Assembly: GCA_037953625.1 (NCBI GenBank)
Contig: CM075650.1
Span: 6,202,501 to 6,266,500 of the forward strand
Reading direction: 5' to 3'
DNA length: 64,000 bases
DNA from: Crotalaria pallida
Taxonomy: Eukaryota; Streptophyta; Magnoliopsida; Fabales; Fabaceae
Made by a program: the position numbers and the translations under genes. The notes beneath the pieces were generated by a model, which worked only from the letters and a program-made list of their open reading frames with translations, searched no databases and was not told where the DNA came from. Below, in pieces: positions 36,069 to 48,378 of the stretch (position 1 is the first letter of the stretch; each line of letters opens with the position of its first letter).

Positions 36069-37189
36069 TGATGAGCATTTTATTTCCAATTATTCCTTGC
36101 ATTATTTTACTCCTATTATTGATACTTGTTGCCCATTTGACATTGTTTAGCTTGATTTAGTGATTTAGAGTTTATTGGACTAATATTCTGAATATTGTTT
36201 AATTTGGGATTATTTAGCCTAATTAATTCTATTTCTATTTTCAGGTCATATTTGGCACAAGGGCTTTTTGGGCTTTTTGGGAATGAAGATTTAATTTTGG
36301 AAGAGAAGATATATGATGAAGTGAAGATTGTAATCTATCCTTAGGATTATTTGAGATTTAGTTTATATCTTTTAAGATTTAGATTTTATCTATAGGATAT
36401 TTTTAGATTTAATTTAGAGATTAGCTTTCCTTAGGATTTGGGCCCATGATTTAGGCCCGTTTTGTGATTTAATAAGCCAATTTCGTGTAAACCCTAGCAG
36501 CCACAATCTATCATTCACGTTTTTACATTCTCTCTCTTAGAGAAGGCTTAGTTTTGCTCTCCAAGCTTGTGGTGGCTGCTAGGGTTTCTCTCTCTTACCT
36601 TTCTACACGTTTTTGGTATTTTTATTCATGGAAGGCTAAACTCTTAGGTTAAATCCCTTTGGTAATGTATCACATACTCTTGAGGTTTTGTTCTTAATGC
36701 TATTTCGTTTTTATTCACTGTTTTCATGCTTATTGATATGTTATGGTTCGCTTAGTTCCATTCTATAGAGATAATCCATGTGTATGAATGCTTAATTTAT
36801 GCAAACTCGTAAAAACTCCATGCTTTGGCTTTTAATGCTTAATTAGAGGTTTGGGTTTTGGGGTGAGAATTGAATTTTCGCTTAGTATTTAGTTCTCACG
36901 AGTTGGACAGTGAAGAGGAAAGAAATTGATCTTTTGTGACCGATGATAGAGTTGTGAACGCGAGCCAAAGGGGTTTATCCGTTTTTCCTTATCTGTTACT
37001 TCGTTTTGATTTAATTCTGTTTTGATTTTAATTATTCAATATTCAATACAAAACCCCCCCTGTTTTCTATGCTTACTATGTGTTCGACCTTTTGCTTGAT
37101 AAGATATTCCTTGGGAGACGACCTAGGAGTCACTTCCTAGTACTCTATTTAAACTGTTTTTTTATTTGTATCGGGTACGGCCTCGATCA
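36069..37189 (+). repeat. Athila 5' LTR
   Basis: 1121 bp, TG...CA, followed by the primer binding site at 37194. It contains AAACCCTAGCAGCC and CTCTCTCTTAG leader-like sequence near 36490-36600. The 3' copy is 57480-58600. Confidence 0.95.
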
Positions 37190-37193
37190 AATT

Positions 37194-37211
37194 TGGCGCC
37201 GTTGCCGGGGA
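37194..37211 (+). other. Primer binding site of the Athila element
   Basis: TGGCGCCGTTGCCGGGGA lies four bases inside the LTR. This is the primer site known for Athila-lineage elements, so it supports both lineage and direction. Confidence 0.85.
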
Positions 37212-37916
37212 ATATTGGTTCTTGCCAAAGGTCATTAGTAGTTAGTTATTGTTGTAGTTAGTATAGTTATTATAGTGTGTCGTGTCTGATTTAGGGTCTG
37301 GTAGTCAATTCTAATAACTGGTTGAAGTTGCACTGTTTGCTGTTTTGCTATTTTGTTGCAATTAGTGTATTTGATTGATTATGTGGTTGCTAGTTCACAT
37401 AGTTGTGGGTGGAATTTTTGCACGAAAATTTATATCCACACTACTTTCATCATATAAAAAGGTTTTGAGGCACCACGATCACTCAGGTCATCACTGGTTG
37501 TGAGTTCCAGAAAAATTTTCCATGTTTTAGCAGCATTTTCTTCAAATCGTCGCAACTTTTGACCCGTAACTCGGAATTTGACGAATTTTATATCAAATCG
37601 AAGGGAATTTTCTGAATAATCTGATTTTTCTCACTTTGTTAGAAAACTCCTTCGTCTGGACCCTGAAAAATCCGTTTTACTATTTCTTTTTTATTTTACA
37701 AGTATTATTTTCTTAGTTTTTGGTCTCTGATTTAATTGTTTGACTTGGTTCCCTTTTGAATTTTGTTCTCAAACTTTATGTGATATGTTTTTATGATTTT
37801 AGGGTGCTGAAAAAAATAAATAAAAAATTTTAAAAAAATAAAAAAAATTTTGTTGCCTATTTTGGTCATGCATATTTGTGACAGTTTGCTATGCTTAATG
37901 GTGTTCTGTTCAGTAC
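37212..37916 (+). other. Athila untranslated leader
   Basis: About 700 bp with no reading frame. It ends with an A/T-rich run (37810-37850) and GTACATG, the start of gag. Confidence 0.6.
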
Positions 37917-40900
37917 ATGACTAGGGGCAACCCAAGCTACTTGCATCCTTACAACCCTGAAATTGATAGGACTTATCACAGATTAGTTAGACAAAATAGG
38001 AACCAGTCCATAGGTAGTGAGTCTATTGAGTCTTTACATAGTGAGTCTGCTTCTTTTTCTTCTATTCCTATAGATTCTGATTCTGATTCTTATTCTGTTT
38101 ATTCTGAAAATATGGCTCAACCTCCACCACGTGAGAGCACATTGAGGGAGCTGGCTGCACCTGATTTCACTATAGAAGATTTGTGCATCCAGTATCCCGA
38201 TGACCCGTATGAGCTAAGGTCTGGACTAATTCATTTGTTGCCCAAGTTTAATGGTCTTGCAGGTGAGGATCCTCATAAACATCTCAAGCAGTTCCACATT
38301 GTGTGTGCTACTATGAAACCACATGATGTGCACGAGGATCATGTTTGTCTTAAGGCATTCCCACACTCCCTAGAGGGGCTAGCCAAGGATTGGTTGTACG
38401 ATCTGGCCCCTGGTTCTATCATAGGCTGGGATGACCTGAAGAGGGCATTTTTGGAGAAATTCTTCCCTGCATGCAGAACAACAACATTCCGAAAGGATAT
38501 ATCAAGCATCAGGCAACAAAGTGGAGAAAGTCTCTACGAGTATTGGGAGAGATTCAAGAGACTGTGTGCGAGCTGCCCCCACCATCAGATCTCAGAGCAG
38601 CTGCTTATTCAATATTTCTATGAAGGTCTCAACCTCATGGAGAGAAACATGCTTGATGCTGCGAGTGGTGGTGCCCTAGGAGACATGACACCTTTAGAAG
38701 CCAGATCCAAGATTGAGAAGATGGCTTCCAATTGTCAACAATTCCATGCAAGGGGCAACAGCGATGCAATCGTAGTGAGAGGAGTGAATGATGTTGGCAC
38801 AAGTTCTGGTAAGGTTGAGAAGCTTGAACAGAAGATAGACTCACTTACAACTTTGGTCACTCAATTGGCTATCAACCAGAAGAAGTTGTCTCTGCCTGCT
38901 AGATTATGTGGCATATGCACATCCGCTGAGCACCCCACAGATGCATGCCCTTCTTTGCAGCAGCAACCAACGACTGGTGCTGACCAACCTGAGGCATATG
39001 CCGCCAACATTTTCAATAGTAGAAACCAGCAGCCACAGAATTTTGATCTCTCTACCAATAGATACAACCCTGGTTGGAGGAACCATCCCAACCTGAGATG
39101 GTCTGATCAGCAGCAACCTCCAAAGGTTCAATTTCAGAACAATTCCAGACCACCATATGTACCTCCTCCAGTCCAGCAACAGAGACAACAACAGCAGCAG
39201 CAACAACAGACTAATTCTGCACCACCAGCTCCTAGTACTGAGCAGCAGCCTTCATTGGAAGAGCTGATGAAACAGATGACCATGCAAAATCTCCAATTCC
39301 AGCAGGAAACTAGAGCATCCATTCAAAGACAAGAGGCCTCCATTCAATCTTTGACCAATCAGATGGGACAAATGGCAACAGCAATCAACACTATGCAATC
39401 TCAAAATTCTAACAAGTTGCCATCCCAAACAGTGATCAATCCAAACCAAAATGTGAGTGCCATTAGTCTAAGGTCAGGGAAGCAGATTGTCACACCCACA
39501 CCAGAATCTGACCTCAACAAAGATGATCTAGTTTCACCCAACAAGAAGAGCCAAATGGTCGAGGAGAGTGAGCACACAAGTACAAAAAAATCCCATCCAG
39601 CTCAGCCTTCCACAAGCACAACACCTACTGCTTCCCAACAACCACCCCCCATTCCTCTTCTTTTCCCACCAAGGGGGGTGACTCAAAGCAAGAAAATGGA
39701 AGAGATTGACAAAGAGATACTTGACACATTCAGGAAGGTGGAAGTCAACATACCCCTTCTTGATGCAATCAAGCAGATTCCAAGGTATGCAAAGTTCTTG
39801 AAGGATCTATGCACACACAAACGGAAGCTCAAAGGCAATGAGAGGATCAACATGGGAAGAAATGTCTCTGCTCTTATAGGTAAACCCGTCCCTCGTATTC
39901 CTGAAAAGTGTAAGGATCCTGGAACTTTCTCTGTACCTTGTATCATAGGTAATACTAAATTTGAGAATGCTTTGCTAGATTTAGGAGCATCTATTAATGT
40001 TATGCCTATGTCTGTTTTCAAGTCTCTTTCACTTGGACATCTTCAACCTACGGGTGTGGTTATCCATTTAGCAAATAGATCTACTGCCTACCCCGCAGGT
40101 TTAATAGAGGATGTCTTGGTTCGGGTTGAATAGCTGATCTTCCCTGCTGATTTTTACATACTTGATATGGAAGATAACTCCCCCCGTAATGTTGTTCCTA
40201 TTATTTTGGGGAGGCCATTTTTAAAAACAACCCGAACCAAGATTGTTGTGCATGCAGGTACACTTTCCATGGAGTTTGATGGCAGTGTGATCCGATTCGA
40301 CATTTTCCATGCTATGAAACATTTTTCTGATGACCACTCTGTCTTTCATGTTGACTTGCTTGATGATCTGATTGATGAGCATGTTCTAGACTTTTTGCAT
40401 GATTATGATTTGCCATCTTTCACTAGCTCATTTACTTGTTCTGCATGTTCTGATTCCGAAATGTGCACTGCATGCATTGAAATTGACCAGTTTTTAAATT
40501 CTGCTACTGCATCTGTTGATTCATATGAAATAGATTCAGATCATGCTAACCCTAACCCCATTTCTGTTATGCATGAGTGTAATCCATTTGTTCAGGTGCA
40601 GGCGGCAGAATCCAATTCTGCTGCTCCTTTAGTTCCATCTGTGATGCAGGCACCTTTATTGGACCTGAAGCCCCTTCCTCCTCATCTCAAATATGCTTAC
40701 TTGGAGGATGAGCAGAAACTTTCAGTGATCATCTCTACCTCCCTTTCTGTTGATCAAGAGAAGCAGCTGCTAGATGTGATTAGAGCAAACAAAAGGGCAA
40801 TAGGATGGACTTTGGCAGACATCCTTGGTATTAGCCCCTCCATGTGCATGCATCGGATTTTATTGAAGGATGGGGCTAAACCAGTTAGACAACCCCAGAG

Positions 40901-43586
40901 ACGGTTGAACCCCTAGATTCTTGATGTGGTGAAGAAAGAGGTCACCAAGCTGCTGCAAGCTGGTATTATCTACCCCATTTCAGATAGCACTTGGGTAAGC
41001 CCGGTTCAAGTAGTTCCCAAGAAGTCTGGGGTGACAGTTGTCAAAAATGAGAAGGATGAGCTGATTCCCACTAGAGTGCAGAACAGTTGGAGAGTCTGCA
41101 TTGACTATAGGAAGCTCAACCAGGCGACCCGCAAGGATCACTTTCCTCTTCCCTTCATTGATCAGATGTTGGAGCGCCTGGCAGGTAAATCTCACTATTG
41201 CTTCTTAGATGGTTTCTCTGGTTATTTTCAAATCTGTATTGCACCAGAGGACCAACATAAGACCACATTTTCCTGTCCTTTTGGTACATTTGCTTATAGG
41301 AAGATGCCTTTTGGCCTATGCAATGCTCCTGACACTTTTCAAAGATGTATGATGAGTATTTTTAATGACTTACTTGAGCACTGCATAGAGGTCTTCATGG
41401 ATGATTTTAGTGTATATGGTTCCTCTTTTGATGCATGTCTTGATAGTTTGTCTACGGTGCTTAATAGGTGCATTGAGACTAACCTTGTCTTGAATTTTGA
41501 AAAATGTCATTTTATGGTAGAACAAGGCATAGTCTTAGGGCACATTATTTCGCATAAGGGCATAGAGGTTGACCCTGCTAAGCTGCATGTAATATCACAT
41601 TTGCCTTACCCCTCTTGCGTGCGAGAGGTGCGTTCTTTTCTTGGCCATGCAGGTTTCTATCACAGGTTTATTCAGAACTTTAGCAAGATAGCCCTTCCAC
41701 TATCCAACTTGCTTCAAAAGGATACCGCATTTGAGTTTGGAGACCAATGCAAGAAGGCATTTGATGAGTTAAAGAGAGAACTCACCACCACTCCCATCAT
41801 CCAACCACCTGACTGGACCCTCCCATTTGAGCTCATGACCGATGCCTCGAATTATGCTTTGGGAGCAGTTCTCTCCCAAAGGGTTGGTAAGCTGTCTCAT
41901 GTGATTTATTATGCATCTAGGACTTTAGATTCAGCACAAGTTAATTACACCACAACTGAAAAAGAGCTGTTAGCCATTGTCTTTGCACTTGATAAGTTTA
42001 GATCATATCTGTTAGGTTCTAAGGTTGTAGTGTATACTGATCATGCTGCTCTGAAGTATCTTTTGAAAAAGACAGATTCCAAACCTAGGTTGATTAGGTG
42101 GATGTTTCTCCTCCAGGAGTTTGATCTTGAGATTCAGGATCGGAGTGGTGCGCATAACCTTGTCGCAGACCACTTGAGCAGAATAGAGAGAGAGGAGGAT
42201 GCATTTCCTATCCAGGATGACTTCCCGGATGAGCAGCTTTTAGCTTTGCATGTTTCACATCCCCTTCCCCTTACTCCTTGGTTTGCTGATATTGTAAATT
42301 ATCTAGTTGCATCTGTTTTTCCATCCTTGGCATCCAAAGCTCAAAGAGACAAATTGAAGAGCGATGCCAAGTATTATGTATGGGATGACCCCTATTTGTG
42401 GCGTTTTTGCAGTGATCAGGTCATTCGCAGGTGCATTCCAAATCATGAGATCCAATCGGTTCTCCAGTTTTGCCATGCTTCACCAGTTGGAGGCCACCTT
42501 GGCACTCAAAGGACAGCACGAAAGGTGCTGGATTCTGGATTTTATTGGCGTACCATCTTCAAGGATGCAAGCAACATCTGCAGCTCATGTGAGCAATGTC
42601 AAAGAGCAGGAGGCGCCCTATCTTGGAGGCAACAGATGCCGCAACAACCTATGTTGTTCTGTGAGGTGTTTGATGTCTGGTGTATAGATTTCATGGGCCC
42701 CTTTCCTGTTTCTTTTGGTTTTTATTATATCTTACTTGCTGTGGATTATGTATCCAAATGGGTGGAAGCTAAGGCCACCAGGACTAATGATGCTCAGGTT
42801 GTTGTAGATTTTGTCAGGTCTAATATCTTTTTCAAGTTTGGCATACCTAGAGCTATAGTCAGAGATCAAGGCACACACTTCTGCAATAGATCCATGCAAG
42901 CTTTGCTCAAGAAGTATGGGGTTGTGCACAAAGTTTCTACACCATATCACCCCCAAACCAATGGGCAAGCTGAGATTTCAAACAGAGAGATCAAGCGGAT
43001 TTTGGAGAAGATGGTGAAGCCTAATAGAAAGGATTGGAGCACACGATTGGAGGATGCTCTATGGGCCCATCGGACTGCTTACAAGGCACCCATAGGGATG
43101 TCACCTTATCGGGTTGTCTTTGGTAAGGCATGCCACCTGCCTGTGGAAATAGAGCACCGTGCATATTGGGCTGTGAAGCAATGTAACTTAGCTCTTGATC
43201 AAGCGGGTGAGGAGAGGAAGCTGCAGTTGAGTGAGCTAGATGAGATCCGTTTGGAGGCCTATGAGAACTCCAAGTTCTACAAAGAGAAGACCAAGAAGCT
43301 CCATGATAGCTCAATTTCCAGAAAGGAGTTCTTGGTTGGTCAAAAAGTGTTGCTCTACAACTCTAGGCTTGGCCTCATGAGTGGAAAGCTCCGCTCTAAG
43401 TGGATTGGACCGTTTGTAGTCACCCAGGTGTTTCCTTATGGCACTGTGGAGATCAAGAGTGAGTCCAGAAACAAGAGCTTCAAAGTCAATGGCCACCGAC
43501 TCAAGCCTTTCCTAACCTCTACTACTTTGGATGATGCACCTGTGGAAGAGGCCTCATTGGTCGACCCCACTTTTGACCCACCATGA
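37917..43586 (+). pseudogene. gag-pol: Athila Gag-Pol polyprotein (two in-frame stops)
   Basis: One frame carries everything. Gag (37917-40133) has a retrotransposon Gag core near residues 80-230, a Gln-rich tract near residue 420, and an aspartic protease-like motif LDLGASINVMP with Asp at residue 688 (39978). A TAG at 40131-40133 is followed in frame by LIFPADFYILDM and LGRPFLKTTRTKI, which are typical of the family. A second TAG at 40914-40916 follows RRLNP. The 886-residue remainder (40926-43586) has RT with FMDD (Asp at residues 159-160), RNase H with TDAS, TDHAALKYL and VADHLSR, an HHCC finger (GGHLG...CEQCQRAG) and an integrase core with D588, D647 and E683 (35 residues between the last two). 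Only the stops break it; catalytic residues are all present. Confidence 0.93.
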
Positions 43587-44861
43587 CTTAGGGAGTCTTC
43601 TTTTCTCCTTCCTTACTCTTTTTATTGCACTTGTCTATATCTGCTGGCTGGTATGTCTGTCTGGATTTTCTGGTTGTTTTACATTGAGGACAATGTGTGA
43701 TTTAAGTGTGGGGGGAGAGTAGTTTAGGTTGCATATTTTAGCTTTGATTTTTTAGGTTTTGCTAAGTTTTGGGCATTTTCTTGCATGTTTTTGCTTCATT
43801 TTAGTAGAGTCTTGGTATCTTGTGTCTGAATTCATGCATTTCTGTGTGTAAAGTTGCTTTTGATAAATAAGAGGTGGTAACACTGTGATAGAATTGTCCC
43901 TTTTGTGAGGATTTGAGCCTTAATTGTGGGTGGATTGCTATATATGCCACCTAATTTTCTTTCATGTGTGATTGCACTCTGGATTACTTTCACTCTGGAT
44001 TACTTGACTTGACTCTTGTTGATACTTGATATTCCCATGCACATTTTGAAATGATTTAGGCATTGTTTTTTCTTGAATAAGCCACTAGCCATATGAGCCT
44101 ACCTTGAATGAATTTATCCTTTGATAGCCCCTTTGAGCCTTTATATCCCTTTTCTTTGTTCTTTAGCTCATTACAAGCCTATGACTGAAAAACCATGATT
44201 GTCCTAACCTTAGGGAATGTTGGAGCTTTGGAATTGTTTTGGGAATGGGTATTAAGTAAGCGAGGGTGCTTTGTTCTTCATCTCTTGTGAGTTCTGGGTT
44301 TTGCCTCTATGGTCGGTGATGTAATTATGGCGTTATCTCATTATGCCATTTTTGTTGTTTCTTCTTCCCTTTCGTTCATGAAGTTCTCCAATGCAAAAAA
44401 AAAAGGAAAAAAAAAGAAAAAAAAAGAAAAAAGAAAAGAAAGAAAAAAAATAGAATAAAAGGTTGATTGAGGCATAGAGGATTGGAATTAGAGGTTGTTG
44501 TTATGTTTATCATTTCATTCTGGGGTGGATTGTGCTTATTTTTTTTACTTATTCCCCATTGCTCCTCTATTTCCTTGGTTTTAGCTACATTTCCCATATT
44601 TTTATCCTACCTTGTCCTTGGCCCCATTACAACCCTTAAAAGACCTTTTGATCTTAATGTGCATGTGTGTTGATTGTTGATGTTAGAGGCTTGTCAAGCT
44701 TACGGTTGTGTTTGTTTTTCATGATGTGCCTTGAGTGTAAACACTGATTAACCTTAAACACTATTGAGTGATCCTTGTGAGTTTCTATCATCTTTGTGAC
44801 TACCCTCTTGATGTCATTGGTTTTCTTTGCATATTTGAAATAATTGGATGATGTTCATGGA
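43587..44861 (+). other. Athila 3' non-coding region, left part
   Basis: No ORF of note. It contains GTGTGGGGGGAGAGTAG near 43708, which resembles an internal polypurine tract, and a long A/G run at 44394-44455. The region continues after element Z at 57266-57479. Some Athila elements carry an env-like gene here; none is visible. Confidence 0.6.
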
Positions 44862-45276
44862 TGTAACATCCCAAATTTTAAACCCAAAGACGAATAAGTA
44901 AATAATATTTAGAATAAAGGAAATAATGATAATAAACTACAAATAGTTATTTAAAAGAAGTATTTTAACATTAGGAAAGGATAACAACAATAATAATAAG
45001 GTTAGAAAAGAAAGGAGCATTAAATTGAAGTTAGGAACATGCCAGAAAAATAGATAATTTGGTGCTAAAACATAACAAAGGATAGAAAATCAAAATAAAA
45101 GATTTAAGACTCCAAACACAATTCGCACCGTTGGATATGAATGTATGATTTTTAGGAAGTTGCTCGTCAAATTTGAGCAAGATCCGACGGTGAACGAAGA
45201 AGTTATGGCTATTTGAAGTTGGGGAGAAAATAGCTGAAAAATAGAAAAAAAATAATAAATCAGGCATCTGGTAAAA

Positions 45277-45308
45277 GTATCCGGATACCAGCCAAAGTAT
45301 CTGGATAC
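45277..45308. promoter_or_regulatory. Paired palindromes at the Z promoter
   Basis: GTATCCGGATAC at 45277-45288 and GTATCTGGATAC at 45297-45308, 20 bp apart. The 3' LTR copy has two perfect ones near 54503 and 54523. A TATA-like CATAAAAGG follows within 20 bp. Confidence 0.55.
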
Positions 45309-45349
45309 TTCGTGCAGAAACAGCATAAAAGGCGTTGAGTCTTCTTCTC

Positions 45350-45830
45350 CATTCATTCCCCTTTTGCTTTCTCTCTCTAGGGCTCAAAACCCTCATTTCC
45401 GCCCCTCCTCTTTCAACTCCGGCCTCCTCCTTCCTCCACCACCCAAAACCGCCGCCACCTCCTTGGCTCTTCCTCCAATTCCCCATAGATCCGCCCTCTT
45501 TCCCTCTCCTTCCCTCACCAACTCTCTCTCTCTCTCTCCTCCCCACTCACCCTCCACCACGACAGCCACCACCTCCGCCTCCACCACCATCACCAAACCA
45601 CCATAGCCTCTCCCTCTTCCCAAGCTCTCCCTCTACCACGAGCTCTCTCTCTTTGGATCGCACCGGCGCCGTTACCGGTCCGTGATCGTGCTGGGCTCGT
45701 GTCGGGAACCTCGGAGCTCTAAGCTTTGCTCGGATTCAGCCGCGATCGTTCTCGCTAACGAGGAGCAACACCGACGCCGTCATCATCGCTGAGCCACAAC
45801 CCAGGTTCTTTGTTTAAAAGAAAGCCCGAG
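45350..45830 (+). other. GC- and CT-rich leader island in LTR Z
   Basis: CT- and CCG-rich sequence, Pro/Ser-rich in every frame, ends at a splice donor-like GAG|GTAATA. Open frames here (for example 45335-45685) reflect base composition. It parallels the island in LTR Y but I see no clear alignment between them. Confidence 0.45.
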
Positions 45831-46690
45831 GTAATAAGGGTCGTATTACCTCTATTTAAAAAGTAAATTCTAGGAGTTTATAGTGGTGACTAGGAATAGG
45901 GTAATTAAGGAATAAGTTAATGAGCCTTAGGGTAGCTCCCGCAAATAGAAATGAATTGTTTAGAATGATAAGGGAATAAATGGAATGTGCATAGAATGAG
46001 TTCCGGAGTGAAGGAATGTGATAGGGTATTAAAAGAGTTAATATGGAATTAAAGTGTAGAAAAACACAAAATAAAATCGAGGGAAATTAGTTAAGGGAAA
46101 TTAGCGAAGCGTGAGAGTAAAAAAGTATAGAGTGTTTGTAATAGGCGAAGGGTGTAGAATGAGTTAAAACTAAAGGTGAGGAAAAAGAGGAATTAGAGCA
46201 CAAAAGGAATAAGAAAGCACGGAGTAAACCTAGTTAAGAATGGTCGGGTAGTAACGAAATCGAAACGAAAATGATAAACAAATTCCAAATACAAGAGGGT
46301 AATAGGTAAAAGAATTTAGCGAAAGGGTGATAAGACAAATAGAGAGGAATTATAGAAATAATTAAGAATTCAAAAAAAAAGGATTAGAATATAACGATTA
46401 TACTAATGCTAAGTGAAGTTAGATGTAAGTGAGAATAATTAATAAAAAGAATAAGGAAAAGGAAGAGAAGAAGAAAAAGAAAAGAAAGGGAAATGGAATT
46501 AATTAAGAGTTAGTGGCGAGAGTTAGAATATAATGTATATGGCTAAATCAAGCAAGTTAAATGAGAATGAGAATTTTTAATGAATTGAATATAGTTAAAA
46601 TAAACAAGAATCAAAGAGAATTAAGGGACTAAAAGTAAATGGAAAAGACTAAGACAAGTTAATAATGAGAAATAAAATAAATATTAAACG

Positions 46691-46830
46691 ACGCAGGATG
46701 GTTGTGAGACCCTGTGACCAATTAATACAAGGTAACCGGCGCAGGATGGTTGTGAGACCCTGTGGCCAAATAATAAAAAGGTAAACGGCGCAGGATGGTT
46801 GTGAGACCCTGTGGCCAAATAATAAAAAGG
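46691..46830. repeat. CAGG-type hairpin units in Z 5' LTR (three copies)
   Basis: Each unit reads CAGG, AT, GGTT-GTGA-GACC, CTG, with an outer CAG/CTG and an inner stem containing a G-T wobble and a GNRA-type loop. Units are separated by AATAATAAAAAGG or ATTAATACAAGG. The Z 3' LTR has six units at 55940-56213. They are simpler relatives of the Y double-hairpin unit. Confidence 0.75.
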
Positions 46831-46849
46831 TAAAGGGAAGTTTATGTAG

Positions 46850-47090
46850 ATCTCTGTTTGAGGTTACATAAACGAGATGGGTGTATACAGATCACTGTTT
46901 GTGGTTGTATACACGTATGCAGATCACTGTTTGTGGTTGCATACACAGTGTTTGCAGATCACTGTTTGTGGTTGCATACACAGTGTGTAGATCTCTGTTT
47001 GGGGTTACACACGATAGTATGGTGTAGATCTCTGTTTGAGGTTACACCCAATGGAAAGTGTAGATCTCTGTTTGAGGTTACACATATTGG
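46850..47090. repeat. GATC-loop hairpin array in Z 5' LTR
   Basis: Seven hairpins share the core GATCWCTGTTTGWGGT. Outer stems differ: GTTTATGTA/TACATAAAC (9 bp), GTGTATACA/TGTATACAC (9 bp), GTATGCA/TGCATAC, a weaker TTTGCA/TGCATAC, GTGTGTA/TACACAC, GGTGTA/TACACC and GTGTA/TACAC. Inside the core, CAC-TGTTT-GTG alternates with CTC-TGTTT-GAG, another paired change. The 3' LTR repeats the array at 56240-56480. Confidence 0.85.
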
Positions 47091-47888
47091 AAAATGAATA
47101 AAGGAAGTAAAAATGGAATGGATAAAGGAATTAAAGGGAATAAATAATGAACAAGGTAACGAAAAGGATTTAGGAAAAAGAGAAAGGGAATAAATAATGC
47201 ACAAGGTAATGAAAAGGATTTAGGAAAAAGAGAAAGGGAATAAAGGAAAAACAAATAAAAATGGAAAAGGGCAATGAGAATGGTAATGGAAAGGAAAACG
47301 GATAAAGAATGGTAATAAGAGAATGATAAGAGAACCAGGAATTAAATGAATAAGAGGATAATTAAAGGTCTAGAAGAGGATAAATTAAATGAATAAAGGA
47401 TGCTAACAATTGGGTAGCCTTGGTTTATTACTATGCCTCTTTTAGGATTTATCTTTTTAAGTTCTGTGTAATGCTACCCTTCTTGCTATATTTTTGCAGG
47501 TAACAAAGTGGAGCTTACATGGAATATGGCCGAGCAGGATGTTCATTCCACTACGTGGAATGTTTATTGGATATTATGAGTGAATAAATATTTAATGTAC
47601 ATTATAATATGAATTAGTAGCTGGCCCTGAAACTTGTATTAATTGGGCACTAGGATCTGTTATGGCTATTAAACTGCTATGGTTTATATTTTAAATATTT
47701 CTGGCTGACAGGTTTTAAGAAGAGAAATTTTGGGAAGTCCGGAAAACAGAGGAAACTCTGCCGGATTTTCGTAAAATATTTTAAAGAAATTAAGTTTTAA
47801 AAAGGAATTTTCGAACACGAATTTTAATAAAACCTAAAATTTACTAATAAAAGTGAGAGTGGTACATTTTGGTATCAAAGCCAGGTTA

Positions 47889-48118
47889 TGTAAGGTGGAG
47901 CCTTAGTCCCACATCGGCTGGTAAGGAGAACGAAACATGCCTTATATAGGATGTGGATACCTTACCTCATGTGGATGCGTTTTGGGGCTCACTGTTAGTG
48001 TGAGACCAAGAGCAAAACCGTAAGGGTGAAGGATGCCCAAAGCGGACAATATCTACGTGGCGATGTGCTGGGCCCCAGTGCCCAGTACCGTACGGCTGGC
48101 TGGGGCTGGGCTGTTACA
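47889..48118 (+). mobile_element. TRIM-like LTR fragment in the Z primer site region
   Basis: It starts TGTAAGGTGGAGCC, contains AGTCCCACATCGGCTGG and GCCCAAAGCGGACAATATC, and ends GGGCTGTTACA. These motifs mark a widespread plant TRIM-type LTR. TGGTATCAAAGCC (47870-47882) precedes it and TGGTATCAGAGC (48121-48132) follows it, two primer-site-like sequences, so the fragment lies between a duplicated primer site. No target site duplication flanks it. Confidence 0.6.
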
Positions 48119-48378
48119 TTTGGTATCAGAGCAGTTTTTCCTCGGCCTTTGGAGTTTGAACTCATAACTCCTGTGGTTTACTCACCAAGCGAGTAACCGA
48201 TATGGATAGTCAAGTGTCTAAGTTAGGCGAATAGGAATGCATATATATAACTACCTATTTATATATGTGTTCACTGTAAGACCCTATATTTTCATAAATA
48301 AGTAAATATTAAAGTATTTAAAATAATAATGTTATTATATTAAATAAAATAATCAATTTTATGAAATTAGGTTAAAGT

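Larger units (their letters stand above)
44862..47866 (+). repeat. Z 5' LTR
   Basis: Contents: a palindrome pair GTATCCGGATAC/GTATCTGGATAC at 45277-45308 (20 bp start to start), a TATA-like CATAAAAGG (45324), a GC- and CT-rich leader (45350-45830), a donor GAG|GTAATA at 45830/45831, three CAGG-type hairpin units (46691-46830), seven GATC-type hairpins (46850-47090), and an acceptor ATTTTTGCAG ending at 47499. Confidence 0.9.

Noticed and set aside
43587..44861. Env-like ORF downstream of Athila pol
   Set aside because: No frame longer than about 70 residues; no membrane or signal segment that is not AT-rich noise.
45335..45685. 116-aa Pro/Ser-rich open frame in LTR Z (and its copy at 54560-54934)
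   Set aside because: All frames on both strands are open here because of CT- and CCG-rich composition; the copy has indels not in multiples of three.
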